From: Actinomycetota bacterium
GTDB taxonomy: Bacteria > Actinomycetota > Thermoleophilia > RBG-16-64-13
Assembly (NCBI GenBank): GCA_012523095.1
Contig: JAAYJE010000052.1
Location: forward strand, 1-60,565
Reading direction: 5' to 3'
DNA length: 60,565 bases
The position numbers were made by a program, and so were the translations under genes. The stretch's first letter is position 1. The number at the start of each line of letters is the position of its first letter. Below the pieces are notes generated by a model. The model worked only from the letters and a program-made list of their open reading frames with translations, was not told the origin of the DNA and searched no databases. Below, piece after piece: positions 51,897 through 60,565 of this stretch.

Positions 51897-54800
51897 TTAT
51901 CCCTGCACCAGTTCCAACCGAGCCACGCTGCGCACCGTGCCCGCGATGGCAGCCAATTGACGCAACCGGTTGTTACGGACCGCGTCGTCTTCGGCCATCA
52001 CCAGTACGTCATCGAAGTACCGGTCGATCACCGGCCGTAGGTCGGCCAGCGTCGTTAGGGCGTCGCCATAGCGCTGCTCTTTGATGGCTTCCGCCACTTC
52101 ATCGGCGACCTGCCTCCAAGCGGCGAACAAGACGTCTTCGACCTCGGCGTGAAAAAGGGCCGCCGATACGCCGCCATGCGGTCGCGAAGCCGCCTCTTCC
52201 GCCGATTCCGCGGGCAACTTCTTCGCCAGGTTGGAGGGTCGGGTGAAGACCGTCACGAGATCGTCCCATCCGGAGCCGGAACGGAACTCATGCAGCGCCA
52301 GGGCGCGCAGCCGCAGATCGAGGAAATCCCGTGAGGTCTGCAGCACGGCGTCCACTGTGTCGCGCGTCAAACCGTCGTCGACAAGCACTCTGGCCAGGCG
52401 TTCGAGGATGAAATCGGTGGCCTCTGGCACTACCGTCGCACGCTCCACCAGACCGGGGAACCGTTCCAGCTCGTCATATGCCCTCTGAAGCAACCGGTCG
52501 ACGTCGTAGTGCAGCTCATGCTCCATGGCGATCGCCACCATGCCGGCAGCCGCTCTGCGCAGGCCGTAGGGATCCTTGGAGCCGGTGGGCGGCTCTCCAC
52601 AGGCGAAAGCGGCCGTGATGTTGTCCACCTTCTCCGCCGTCGCGAGCAGCGCCCCCGGGAGGCCGGCCGGCACCGCTCCCCCGGCCGCGTCGGGCAAGAA
52701 CTGCTCGCGGATGGCGTGGGCCACCTCGGGATGATGTCCTTCCATGAGCGCGTACGTCTCGCCCATCACCCCTTCCAGATCGGCGAATTCACGCACCATG
52801 ATCGACACTTGGTCTGCCTTTGACAGCCGGGCGGCTTCGAGTGCGCGCTCCCGGACTTCGCCGGGAACACCGGAGACTTCCGCCAGGTAGTCGGTCAGCG
52901 TCACCAACCGCTCGGTCTTGTCCTTCATGGTCCCGGCCTTGACGTGGAAGACGATCTTGTCGAGCTCGGCCGCCATGGCTTCCAACCCCATGGCCTTGTC
53001 TTTCTCGAAAGAGAACTCGGCGTCCTCGATGCGGCCCCGCAGGACCCGTTCATTGCCGGCGGTTATCTCATCAAGACCGGCCGGGTCTCCGTTGCTCACG
53101 TAGAGGAAGCGGTTGGAAAGAGCCCCTTCCGCGTCAAGCATCGGAAAGTATCGCTGGTGAGATTGCATGGCGGTCTCGAGCACCTCGGTGGGCAGGCTCA
53201 GATACTGGGCGGAGAACTGCCCCTGCGCCACCGTAGGCCATTCCACCAAGAAAAGGACCTCCTCCATCTTCCCCATCGGGTCCGTGACCTTCAGTCCCCG
53301 TTTGGAAGCCACCCGTTCCAGCCCGTCCCGGATCAAACGCTCCCGCTCGCGATGGTCGACCATGACGCTCACCGATCGCATCGCCTCCACGTAACCACCG
53401 GGACGTCGGACCTCGACCGGACCGCCGAGCCAGCGGTGTCCGTAGCTGGTCCTGCCTGACGCCAGCCCTGCATACCTGAACGGGATCACCGTCTCACCCC
53501 ACAGAGCCACCAGCCAGCGGATAGGCCGCGAGAAACGGATGTCGCGGAAGCCCCAGCGCATGTTCTTGGGGAAGTACATGTCGCGGACGATCTTGAGACA
53601 GATGTCGGGCAAGAGCCCGGCCGTCGGACGGCTCTCACCGCGGGTCACGTAGTAGACGAAGCGGCGCCCTGCTTCTTCCCGTACCTCGAGATCCTTGGCC
53701 GAGACCCCCTTGGCACGCGCGAAGCCCTCGCAGGCCTTGGTGGGATTGCCCTCGGCGTCGAAGGCTGCCTCGAAAGCCGGGCCTCGCTGGGTGGATTCAC
53801 GGGGAGCCTGTTCACCCGGCACGTCCTCGATCAGGATCGCGATGCGCCGGGGTGAGACCATCACCTGGACGTTTTCGGGGGCGACCTCCACTCCCTCGGC
53901 GGCGAACAGCGCGGCCACCCGCTCGGGAAGCAGATCGATGGCCGCCCGGCAGGCGGAGGCCGGCAGCTCCTCCACTCCTATCTCCAGCAGAAGATCGCGG
54001 GACCCGCGGTCGTCCGGCGGGATCCACGCGGTCTCGGCGGCGACGGCGCCGACGTTGGCGCCCGACCCTCCGGCGGCCCTATCACCCGCCTCCTCGCCTA
54101 GTTCCGATGCGTACGTCTCGGCCACCTTAGCGGCCAAGGCGCGAACGCGGGCGATGTAGCCGGTCCGTTCGGTCACGCTGACGGCGCCCCGAGCGTCCAG
54201 CAGGTTGAACATGTGAGAGGCCTTGAGCACGAAGTCGTACGCCGGCCGAGACAGCCTGCGTTCCAGACAGCGTTCACATTCCCTTTCGTAATCAACGAAT
54301 GCCCGTTGGAGGAAGGAGATGTCGGCCAGGTCGAAGTTGTAGACCGACCACTGGGCCTCGTTGGCCTTGTAGACATCGCCGTAGGTGATACCGGGGATCC
54401 ACTCCAGGTCGAAGGCGCTGTCGATGCCCTGTAGGTACATAGACAGACGTTCGGTGCCGTAGGTCAGCTCCACGCTGGGAGGATCCAGATCGATGCCGCC
54501 CACCTGCTGGAAGTAGGTGAACTGGGTGCACTCCATCCCGTCTATCCACACTTCCCAACCCAGACCCCAGGCGCCGAGCGTAGGCTGCTCCCAGTCGTCC
54601 TCGACGAATCGCACGTCGTGCTTGGCGAGGTCGATGCCCAGATGCTCCAGCGAGGCAAGATAAAGGTCCTGGATGTTGTCCGGGCACGGCTTCAGTATCA
54701 CCTGGTACTGGTAGTAATGACCCAGACGATAGGGATTCTCTCCATATCGACCGTCGGTGGGACGGATGGAGGGCTCCACGTATGCCACGTTCCAGGGGCG

Positions 54801-54950
54801 CGGGCCCAGCACCTTGAGGAAGGTGCCCGGGTTCGCCGTACCCGCCCCCACCTCAGTGTGGTGCGGCTGCCAGATGAGGCAGCCCTTCTTGGCCCAATAT
54901 TCCTGCAGACCCAGGAGAATGTCCTGGAAGGTCGGCTTTCCCTTGCTCAC
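51897..54950 (-). CDS. glyQS: Glycyl-tRNA synthetase, alpha and beta subunits fused
   Basis: The 1017-residue protein joins the two chains of the bacterial alpha2-beta2 enzyme. Residues 1-300 are the alpha (catalytic) part: [60 protein letters not shown]. From about residue 350 the beta part begins ([20 protein letters not shown]) and continues to the tRNA-binding end ([20 protein letters not shown]). Most bacteria have glyQ and glyS as separate genes; fusions are known in a minority. GTG 54950 starts one base after the pknB stop, with GGAG upstream. Confidence 0.95.
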   Translation of the reverse strand: MSKGKPTFQDILLGLQEYWAKKGCLIWQPHHTEVGAGTANPGTFLKVLGPRPWNVAYVEPSIRPTDGRYGENPYRLGHYYQYQVILKPCPDNIQDLYLASLEHLGIDLAKHDVRFVEDDWEQPTLGAWGLGWEVWIDGMECTQFTYFQQVGGIDLDPPSVELTYGTERLSMYLQGIDSAFDLEWIPGITYGDVYKANEAQWSVYNFDLADISFLQRAFVDYERECERCLERRLSRPAYDFVLKASHMFNLLDARGAVSVTERTGYIARVRALAAKVAETYASELGEEAGDRAAGGSGANVGAVAAETAWIPPDDRGSRDLLLEIGVEELPASACRAAIDLLPERVAALFAAEGVEVAPENVQVMVSPRRIAILIEDVPGEQAPRESTQRGPAFEAAFDAEGNPTKACEGFARAKGVSAKDLEVREEAGRRFVYYVTRGESRPTAGLLPDICLKIVRDMYFPKNMRWGFRDIRFSRPIRWLVALWGETVIPFRYAGLASGRTSYGHRWLGGPVEVRRPGGYVEAMRSVSVMVDHRERERLIRDGLERVASKRGLKVTDPMGKMEEVLFLVEWPTVAQGQFSAQYLSLPTEVLETAMQSHQRYFPMLDAEGALSNRFLYVSNGDPAGLDEITAGNERVLRGRIEDAEFSFEKDKAMGLEAMAAELDKIVFHVKAGTMKDKTERLVTLTDYLAEVSGVPGEVRERALEAARLSKADQVSIMVREFADLEGVMGETYALMEGHHPEVAHAIREQFLPDAAGGAVPAGLPGALLATAEKVDNITAAFACGEPPTGSKDPYGLRRAAAGMVAIAMEHELHYDVDRLLQRAYDELERFPGLVERATVVPEATDFILERLARVLVDDGLTRDTVDAVLQTSRDFLDLRLRALALHEFRSGSGWDDLVTVFTRPSNLAKKLPAESAEEAASRPHGGVSAALFHAEVEDVLFAAWRQVADEVAEAIKEQRYGDALTTLADLRPVIDRYFDDVLVMAEDDAVRNNRLRQLAAIAGTVRSVARLELVQG

Positions 54951-54951
54951 T

Positions 54952-57006
54952 CTAGAACTCCGTGACGATAGTGGTTGTGGCCGGTTCGGTGGTGGGTGGT
55001 TCGGTGGAGACGGTGGGTGGTTCGGTGGTCGTCGTGGTGCTGGTCGTCGTAGTGGTCGTCTCTTCCGTGGAGACCCACAGCTCCACCACGCTGTTCTTCT
55101 GCACCTCGTCACCGAAAGCGGGATCCTGCATCAGGACGATGCCCGGCTGGTACTCGGCCGTCGGGTATTCGACCACCCTGGCACGTAGGGAGTATTCGGA
55201 AAGAATCCGTCTGGCCTCTGAAAGCGTGTAGCCCATGTCGGCCACCGGCGGGACCCGTACCGTCGTCGGCTCGGGAGCGTTGCTGATCTCGATGACGACC
55301 TTGGAGCCTCGCGTTACCGGGGTCTTCTCCATGGGGTTCTGATTCACCACCGTACCCCCTGGCAGCTGCGACTCGACCGTCCTCGGCTCGGGCACGAGAT
55401 CCATGCCCAGGAGCATAGCGATGGCCTGATCCTCAGGCATCCCGATCAGGAGCGGCACGACCACCACCTCGCTGGCCTCTCCAACCCAGATGGTCACCAT
55501 GTGGCCTTCGTTCACATACTCGCCCTCCGGCGGTTCTTGGCGAAGGACCGTGCCCACCTTCTCTTCATCAGCCGTGGCCTCCCTCTGCGTATCACGCTCG
55601 AGCCCGAGCGAGGCCAACTTCGCCGCCGCGTCGGCCTCGGACAGGCCGACAAGGTCGGGCACCGGGATCTTGTTCTCACCCGACGAGACCCAGAACTCCA
55701 CCGTCTCGCCCTTCTTCAGGTCGATCCCCGCCTTCGGGCTCTGGCGGAGCACCTCGCCTGCTGTATGGTCGGACGACTCCTCCTCGCCCTTATACTCAGG
55801 CTTGAAACCGGCCTCTTTGATCTTCTTTTCGGCGTCGGCTCTTGCAAGTCCGACCACGCTGGGCACTACTCCGAACTCGGTCTCACCGGCGCCCCAATTG
55901 GAGAAGATGGCGTACGCGGCGCCCCCCAAAGCCAGGATGAGAACTATGACCAGCACCCATGGCCACACGGACTGACGCCTGGGAGGTTCGTCGAAATACG
56001 GCTCCGGAGCGATATCCGGGTCGTCGGCGCTCCTGCGCCGGATCTGGGTGGGCTGCAGCCCCGGACCTTCGCCGGCGCCGGCCGCCGCAGCGACCGCCAC
56101 AGGGGTCATGACCTGGGTGGCCTCTTCCATGTAGGGCGCCGGGATGCTGATCGGCTCCCCTCTCTGCACTCTCTCCAGATCATCCAACATCGCCTGGGCA
56201 GTGAGATACCGTTCGATAGGACGCTTGCCCAATGAGCGCAGGATCACCGCTTCCAGGTTGTCCGGCAGGTCGGGGACCACGTTTCGCGGCGAGGGGGGGT
56301 GCTCGTGAGCATGCTGCATGGCGATGCTCACCGGGTTGTCTCCATCGAAGGGGAGCCTGCCGGTCAGCATCTCATACATCACTACGCCCAGAGAGTAGAG
56401 GTCGGAGGCCGCCTCTACCGGCCTGCCCTGGGCCTGTTCGGGCGACAGATAATGCGCCGTCCCCAGGATGGATCCCGCTTCGGTCATCGTGGCGACGCTG
56501 CCCGCCCGAGCGATGCCGAAATCCGTGACCTTAACGCGACCTTCATTGTCGACGATGATGTTCTGCGGCTTGATATCGCGATGGATGACATCCCGGCGAT
56601 GAGCGAAACGGAGAGCCTCTAAGATCTGGGTGGCTATGGACAACACCAAGTCCTGGGCCAGCGGCGCGTACTTGACGATGATCTCCTTGAGAGAACGCCC
56701 TTCCAGATACTCCATGGCGATGTAGTAGGTGCCCTCAGCCTCACCTCGATCATAGATCTGCACGATATTGGGATGGTTCAGACCCGCCGCGCTGCTCGCC
56801 TCCCGGCGGAAACGCTCCACGAACTGCTCGTCGGTGGCGTAGCGGGAAGAGAGGATCTTAAGAGCCACCTGCCGGCCCAACAGACGATCATTCGCGAGAT
56901 AGACGTCGGCCATACCACCGCTGCCCAGGGTGCGTATGACCTCATAACGGTCGTCGAATACTCGTCCTATCACAGTGCCATCGCCCTCCGGAGTACTCGT
57001 GCCCAC
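54952..57006 (-). CDS. pknB: Ser/Thr protein kinase with PASTA repeats (PknB-like)
   Basis: The 684-residue protein has a cytoplasmic kinase: glycine loop [10 protein letters not shown], Lys in [24 protein letters not shown], and [14 protein letters not shown] membrane segment ([19 protein letters not shown], about residue 350) and four extracellular PASTA domains ([79 protein letters not shown]) follow. The end is Thr-rich. PASTA kinases sense lipid II or muropeptides and control growth and division. The cluster with PBP, FtsW/RodA and PP2C genes is classical. Confidence 0.95.
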   Translation of the reverse strand: MGTSTPEGDGTVIGRVFDDRYEVIRTLGSGGMADVYLANDRLLGRQVALKILSSRYATDEQFVERFRREASSAAGLNHPNIVQIYDRGEAEGTYYIAMEYLEGRSLKEIIVKYAPLAQDLVLSIATQILEALRFAHRRDVIHRDIKPQNIIVDNEGRVKVTDFGIARAGSVATMTEAGSILGTAHYLSPEQAQGRPVEAASDLYSLGVVMYEMLTGRLPFDGDNPVSIAMQHAHEHPPSPRNVVPDLPDNLEAVILRSLGKRPIERYLTAQAMLDDLERVQRGEPISIPAPYMEEATQVMTPVAVAAAAGAGEGPGLQPTQIRRRSADDPDIAPEPYFDEPPRRQSVWPWVLVIVLILALGGAAYAIFSNWGAGETEFGVVPSVVGLARADAEKKIKEAGFKPEYKGEEESSDHTAGEVLRQSPKAGIDLKKGETVEFWVSSGENKIPVPDLVGLSEADAAAKLASLGLERDTQREATADEEKVGTVLRQEPPEGEYVNEGHMVTIWVGEASEVVVVPLLIGMPEDQAIAMLLGMDLVPEPRTVESQLPGGTVVNQNPMEKTPVTRGSKVVIEISNAPEPTTVRVPPVADMGYTLSEARRILSEYSLRARVVEYPTAEYQPGIVLMQDPAFGDEVQKNSVVELWVSTEETTTTTTSTTTTTEPPTVSTEPPTTEPATTTIVTEF

Positions 57007-57052
57007 CTTTCGGCCCGAGTCGTTGCGCGCAATACTACCCTACAAACAAGCA

Positions 57053-58465
57053 TCACAGACCCAAAGCGGCGGAGATGACCTGCCGGGCTATCGGGGCCGC
57101 GACACTACCGCCGGTGCCGGCGTTCTCGACCAACACCGCCACGACCACCTGAGGGTCCTTAGCCGGCGCGAACCCGGCGAACCAGGCGTGCGGTCCACCA
57201 TCGGCCACTTCTGCAGTCCCTGTCTTACCCGCTACCTGGACGTCGCTCAGGGCCGCCCTGGTTCCCGTGCCGTTGGCGACGGCTTCCACCATCAGGTCCC
57301 TCAGAGTGTCGGCCGTCCCACTCGAGATGGGCTGGAGCCACACACGCGGGTCGGTCTCGTTCAGGACCTTCTTGTGGTAATCAAGCACCTGGGCAACGAC
57401 GTACGGCTTCATGATCCGGCCCTGATTGGCGACGGCGGCGACGGAGAGGGCGATCTGGAGAGGCGAGGCCAGAACCCGACCCTGACCGTACGAGGCCTGA
57501 GCGATGTGAGCCTTGTCCATGCTCCCGGCATCGGGGAAGATGCTCGTCGATCCTCCCAGCGGCCACGGCGAATCTTTGCCGAAACCGAATCCGGCGGCGT
57601 ACTCGGCCAGCACGTCCGCACCCAGGTCCACCCCCACCTTGGCAAAGGTGGTGTTGATACTGCTCGCGAAGGCTTTGGTGAAGTCGTGCTCCCCATAAAC
57701 GCTGTCGCCGAAGTTGCCCACTACGAAGCCGCCGGCCGTGACACTGCCGGTGTCGACGAAGTGCGAGTCGGGAGTGACGACGCCGGTCTCGAGCGCAGCG
57801 GCCGCGACGATGATCTTGAAGACCGAACCGGGAGGATAGCGGCCCTGAACGGCTCGGTTCAGAAGCGGCGTGTCGGGATCGGAGTTGATCTCGCTCCAGA
57901 CCGCCCCCATAACGCTGGAGTCGATCAAACCGTTGGGATCGTAGCGTGGATAGGACACCATGGCGAGCACAGCGCCGGTCCGCGGGTCGAGCGCGATGAC
58001 CGCACCCTTGCGCTCACCAAGCGCCTCCGCAGCCACCTTCTGCAGAGCCGCGTTCACCGTGAGCTTGAGGTCGGCCCCCCGGTGGGTCTTGCCCATGAGC
58101 TCGTCCCAGTAGCCGGTGATGCCCAGAAGGCCGGACTTACCTGACAGCTCTTCGTTATAGACGCGCTCGATGCCGGCGCGCCCATACCGCAGGCTGTTGT
58201 ATCCGAGCCACGGCGAGGTGAGGCCGCTTTGGGGATACTCGCGCAGGTAATACTGGCCCTCTTCGCGGTTCACCGCCAGCTCCACGCCGTCGACGGACAC
58301 GATCACCCCCCGCTCCACCTTCATCTCCTGCTCTACGGCGCGGGTGTTGGTGGGCTTGGCCTTGAGATCGGACGCATCAAACACTTGGACATAGGTGAGC
58401 TGCAGCAGAAGAGCCACAAAGAGGATGACGAAGAACCAGAAGAGGCGGCGTATGGGCTTGTCCAT
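57053..58465 (-). CDS. pbpA: Penicillin-binding protein transpeptidase (PbpA/PBP2-like)
   Basis: The 470-residue protein has one N-terminal anchor (RRLFWFFVILFVALLLQLTY) and a transpeptidase domain with SxxK in PPGSVFKIIVAAAALETG, SxN in FASSINTTFAKVG, and KTG in VAGKTGTAEVADGG. It cross-links peptidoglycan. It lacks a glycosyltransferase domain, matching a PBP2-like partner of the FtsW/RodA polymerase encoded directly upstream (stop and start abut). Confidence 0.95.
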   Translation of the reverse strand: MDKPIRRLFWFFVILFVALLLQLTYVQVFDASDLKAKPTNTRAVEQEMKVERGVIVSVDGVELAVNREEGQYYLREYPQSGLTSPWLGYNSLRYGRAGIERVYNEELSGKSGLLGITGYWDELMGKTHRGADLKLTVNAALQKVAAEALGERKGAVIALDPRTGAVLAMVSYPRYDPNGLIDSSVMGAVWSEINSDPDTPLLNRAVQGRYPPGSVFKIIVAAAALETGVVTPDSHFVDTGSVTAGGFVVGNFGDSVYGEHDFTKAFASSINTTFAKVGVDLGADVLAEYAAGFGFGKDSPWPLGGSTSIFPDAGSMDKAHIAQASYGQGRVLASPLQIALSVAAVANQGRIMKPYVVAQVLDYHKKVLNETDPRVWLQPISSGTADTLRDLMVEAVANGTGTRAALSDVQVAGKTGTAEVADGGPHAWFAGFAPAKDPQVVVAVLVENAGTGGSVAAPIARQVISAALGL

Positions 58466-59743
58466 CTAAACCTCGCGGGCCTTTGCGCTCGCCCGCAACA
58501 ACAGGGCCAGCAGTATGAAGTTGGCCAGGATGGAACTCCCTCCGTAGCTCACAAACGGGAGGGTTATGCCGGTGAGCGGGATGAGCTTGATGACCCCGCC
58601 GATGATGAGGAAGGCCTGCAGAGCGAAGATGCTCGTGAGCCCCGTGGCCAGCAGGCGGGAGAAGTCGTCCTTGGTGCTCACCGCCACGCGAAAGCCTCTA
58701 TAAGTGAAGATCAGATATAGCAGGATGATCCCCACCGCCCCCACCAGTCCCAGCTCCTCGCCTATGGCTGAGAACACGAAATCGGTCTCAAGGTGAGGGA
58801 TGATGGTGCGTCCGGAGGGCAGGAAGAGATAGCCTCCGCCCAACCCTCGACCGAACAGGCCGCCCTCAGCCAGGGCGAAGAGAGACTGGACGATCTGGTA
58901 GCCCCGGTTGCTGGGGTCCGCCCAGGGATCGAGCCAGATGTCCACCCGCAGTTGCACGTGGGGGAAGAGGAAGTAGAGTGCGATCGCTCCTATCGCGAAA
59001 AGCGCCAAGCCCACTAGAACGTAGAAGAAACGCCCGGTCGCCACATACAACAAGGCCAGAAGTGCACCGAAAAAGAGGAGGCTCGCTCCCAGGTCCTTCA
59101 CGAAGATCATGAGCGCCAGCGACAGACCCCATATGATGAGAAGAGGGGCCAGGTAGCGAAAAGGGGGCAGAGGAACCCCCAGCACCCGGCGGGTGCTGAC
59201 TGTCAGCACCTCGCGCATATCGACCAGGTAGGCGGCGAAGAAGACCATGAGGAAAACCTTAGCCAGTTCGCCCGGCTGAAAACCGATCGGCCCCAGATTC
59301 ACCCACAGACGCGCCCCGTGCACCTCACGACCGAGCACCGCCGTCAGCAACAAGAGCAGCAACCCGAGACCGCCGATGACGTAGCGGTATTTGTAGAGCA
59401 TGTTGAGGTTCCTGACGAAAGCCAGCACCAGCAGGAAGACCGCCAGGCCTGCCACCAGCCACATCGCCTGCTTCAGGGCGAGATCCTCGTTCAGGCGATA
59501 GAGCACCACAAGACCCATGGTCGACAGCAACGCCGTGATAGGGAGAAGGTAGCAATCGGCCCGAGATGCCAGTAACCGGACCCCAAGATGGGCGATCACG
59601 AACAGCGCCAGGAACAGCGCCCCGTAGGTGAGTGAGGTGAGGGTCAGCTCCGCCGATTTCTGTGTGTAGACGAGCGCGAAACCCAGAGTGGTGACTACCA
59701 GCGCCGGTATCAGGAAAACGAGCTCGCGGTTGCGTAGACTCAC
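58466..59743 (-). CDS. FtsW/RodA/SpoVE peptidoglycan polymerase
   Basis: The 425-residue membrane protein has about ten hydrophobic segments and SEDS motifs: GARLWVNLGPIGFQPGELAK (with the Gln-Pro-Gly-Glu line), DLGASLLFFGALLALLYVAT, TDFVFSAIGEELGLVGAVGI and FVSYGGSSILANFILLALLL. SEDS proteins polymerise lipid II glycan strands together with a class B PBP. Its start overlaps the PP2C stop by four bases. FtsW versus RodA cannot be settled from the sequence alone; clustering with pknB favours a RodA/FtsW-like actinobacterial type. Confidence 0.95.
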   Translation of the reverse strand: MSLRNRELVFLIPALVVTTLGFALVYTQKSAELTLTSLTYGALFLALFVIAHLGVRLLASRADCYLLPITALLSTMGLVVLYRLNEDLALKQAMWLVAGLAVFLLVLAFVRNLNMLYKYRYVIGGLGLLLLLLTAVLGREVHGARLWVNLGPIGFQPGELAKVFLMVFFAAYLVDMREVLTVSTRRVLGVPLPPFRYLAPLLIIWGLSLALMIFVKDLGASLLFFGALLALLYVATGRFFYVLVGLALFAIGAIALYFLFPHVQLRVDIWLDPWADPSNRGYQIVQSLFALAEGGLFGRGLGGGYLFLPSGRTIIPHLETDFVFSAIGEELGLVGAVGIILLYLIFTYRGFRVAVSTKDDFSRLLATGLTSIFALQAFLIIGGVIKLIPLTGITLPFVSYGGSSILANFILLALLLRASAKAREV

Positions 59744-60565
59744 TGTTGCTCGTCCAGCGTTTCGAGGAACGCCCGCCCCTCCTCTTTGCTGACCAGATCG
59801 TGCGCATCGACCCGCTCTCTGAGGTGCGGTATCAAAGATTGATACTCGGCGGCTCCCAACTGGACCACCGAGGAGAGAGTGATGCCGAGAAGTCTCCCCG
59901 GCAGGCCCCTGTAGAGAGCCACCACGGTCGTAGAACCGGTGTCATGGGCGCCCACGTAGTAGACGCTCGAGTTATATATGGTGAAGCCCGCGACGACTAC
60001 CGCGATGACAAGCACGATCGCAAGCGCGAGGAAAAGCCAGCGACGCCGACGCCTGCGCGGCGCGGTGGTCCCCGGCGCGGTGGTCCCCGGCGCGGTGGTC
60101 CCCGGCGCGGTGGTCCCCGGCGCGGTGGTCCCCGGTCCCGAAGGCGGACGGTCCGACTTCTCGCCCCCGGCCGACGGGCCCACAGCGGCCTCGACGGCGT
60201 CATCGGCTTCGACGGGTCCGGCAACCTCGGAAGTCTCCGTCGCCGCCATCCTCCCCTCCGTCTCGTCGGGCAAGCCGGACCGGTCTCCTTTCGGAGTCGC
60301 TCCGGTCGGATATTCCTCGGGAGACCGCGGTTGCGCCACAGACCGAGCCCCTACAGGGCGGACCGAGGGCGTCGCCCGCCTGCTCAGACGCTCCCGGACC
60401 GCTCCTGCCCTTCCGCCCCACTGCGCCGAAGAGGAGGTCGCGTCTCCCCTATCGCTCGGCCCTATGAGAATGCGGTCGCCCACTTGATCGTCGACCTGAT
60501 CTCCGGCTTCCTCCTTGTCCGACCCGGGGACCACGTCGATCACCACCACAGTCACGTTGTCCTCG
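59740..60565 (-). CDS. pstP: PP2C-type Ser/Thr phosphatase, C-terminal part (runs off right edge)
   Basis: The frame is open to the edge and enters with EDNVTVVVIDVVPGSDK, the last strand and metal-site Asp-Asn of PP2C phosphatases. A long linker follows, with GTTAP repeats, then a basic patch, one membrane segment (WLFLALAIVLVIAVVVAGFT), and an external tail (GSTTVVALYRGLPGRLLGIT) typical of actinobacterial PstP. It dephosphorylates PknB and its targets. It overlaps the FtsW/RodA start by four bases. The catalytic N-terminus is outside the window. Confidence 0.88.
   Translation of the reverse strand, partial: EDNVTVVVIDVVPGSDKEEAGDQVDDQVGDRILIGPSDRGDATSSSAQWGGRAGAVRERLSRRATPSVRPVGARSVAQPRSPEEYPTGATPKGDRSGLPDETEGRMAATETSEVAGPVEADDAVEAAVGPSAGGEKSDRPPSGPGTTAPGTTAPGTTAPGTTAPGTTAPRRRRRRWLFLALAIVLVIAVVVAGFTIYNSSVYYVGAHDTGSTTVVALYRGLPGRLLGITLSSVVQLGAAEYQSLIPHLRERVDAHDLVSKEEGRAFLETLDEQQ
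60061..60135 (-). repeat. Five tandem 15-base repeats coding for GTTAP
   Basis: The unit CGCGGTGGTCCCCGG (plus strand) repeats five times without change in the PP2C linker, encoding five GTTAP units. Identity at the DNA level suggests recent expansion or contraction by slippage. Confidence 0.9.

Overview
The window is high-GC bacterial chromosome. It probably comes from an anaerobic member of the Actinomycetota, an inference from protein style and gene content: a PP2C / FtsW-RodA / penicillin-binding protein / PknB-PASTA cluster, GatCAB, a DnaG-sigma pair, and a large [Fe-S]/formate/NAD(P) redox region. The class cannot be fixed from the sequence alone.

Layout. (1) 1-2.1 kb: a TetR regulator with a clear promoter, the start of an unidentified gene at the left edge, and a SIMPL-domain lipoprotein. 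(2) 2.1-7.6 kb: a low-density accessory stretch. It holds a decayed HigBA toxin-antitoxin locus, the C-terminal remnant of a tyrosine recombinase, truncated and orphan genes, a GIY-YIG nuclease and a PD-(D/E)XK plus EVE-like protein. It ends at a tRNA-fMet gene. (3) 8-14.5 kb: an NlpC/P60 hydrolase, a small membrane protein, an Nfu protein, a thiolase, a DNA-3-methyladenine glycosylase-like protein and a three-gene SsuABC/TauABC-type ABC importer. (4) 14.6-34.6 kb: the main attraction, described below. (5) 34.7-60.6 kb: tRNA-Val, a CopA-type ATPase, two primary-type sigma factors, HxlR, gatCAB with an unusual repeated leader, a cold-shock protein, dnaG, dgt, ppdK, a radical SAM protein, a fused glycyl-tRNA synthetase, PknB, a PBP, FtsW/RodA and the tail of a PP2C phosphatase.

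The redox region starts with a Rex repressor fused to a DRTGG-like domain. Next comes an RsbW/HATPase-type domain fused to a ferredoxin/[FeFe]-hydrogenase-like module, then a small DRTGG protein, a PHP protein, an HATPase-NuoE fusion, a thioredoxin-like [2Fe-2S] ferredoxin, a NuoF-GltD (NfnL-like) fusion and a FocA formate channel. On the other strand lies a formate dehydrogenase whose in-frame UGA is followed by a near-textbook bacterial SECIS hairpin, so it is a selenoprotein. A second forward operon encodes a response regulator, a hydrogenase-like sensor fused to a histidine kinase, a receiver-kinase hybrid, another receiver and a NuoE-NuoF fusion. A reasonable reading is that FdhA plus NuoEF oxidises formate or reduces CO2 with NAD, the NuoE/NuoF/GltD set moves electrons between NADH, NADPH and ferredoxin, and the hydrogenase-like proteins and Rex sense redox state or H2. 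No catalytic HydA with canonical H-cluster motifs is visible in the window.

The most unusual material is the set of sensor and electron-transfer fusions in region 4, the tandem 59-bp hairpin repeats ahead of gatCAB, and the decayed defence-like accessory stretch.
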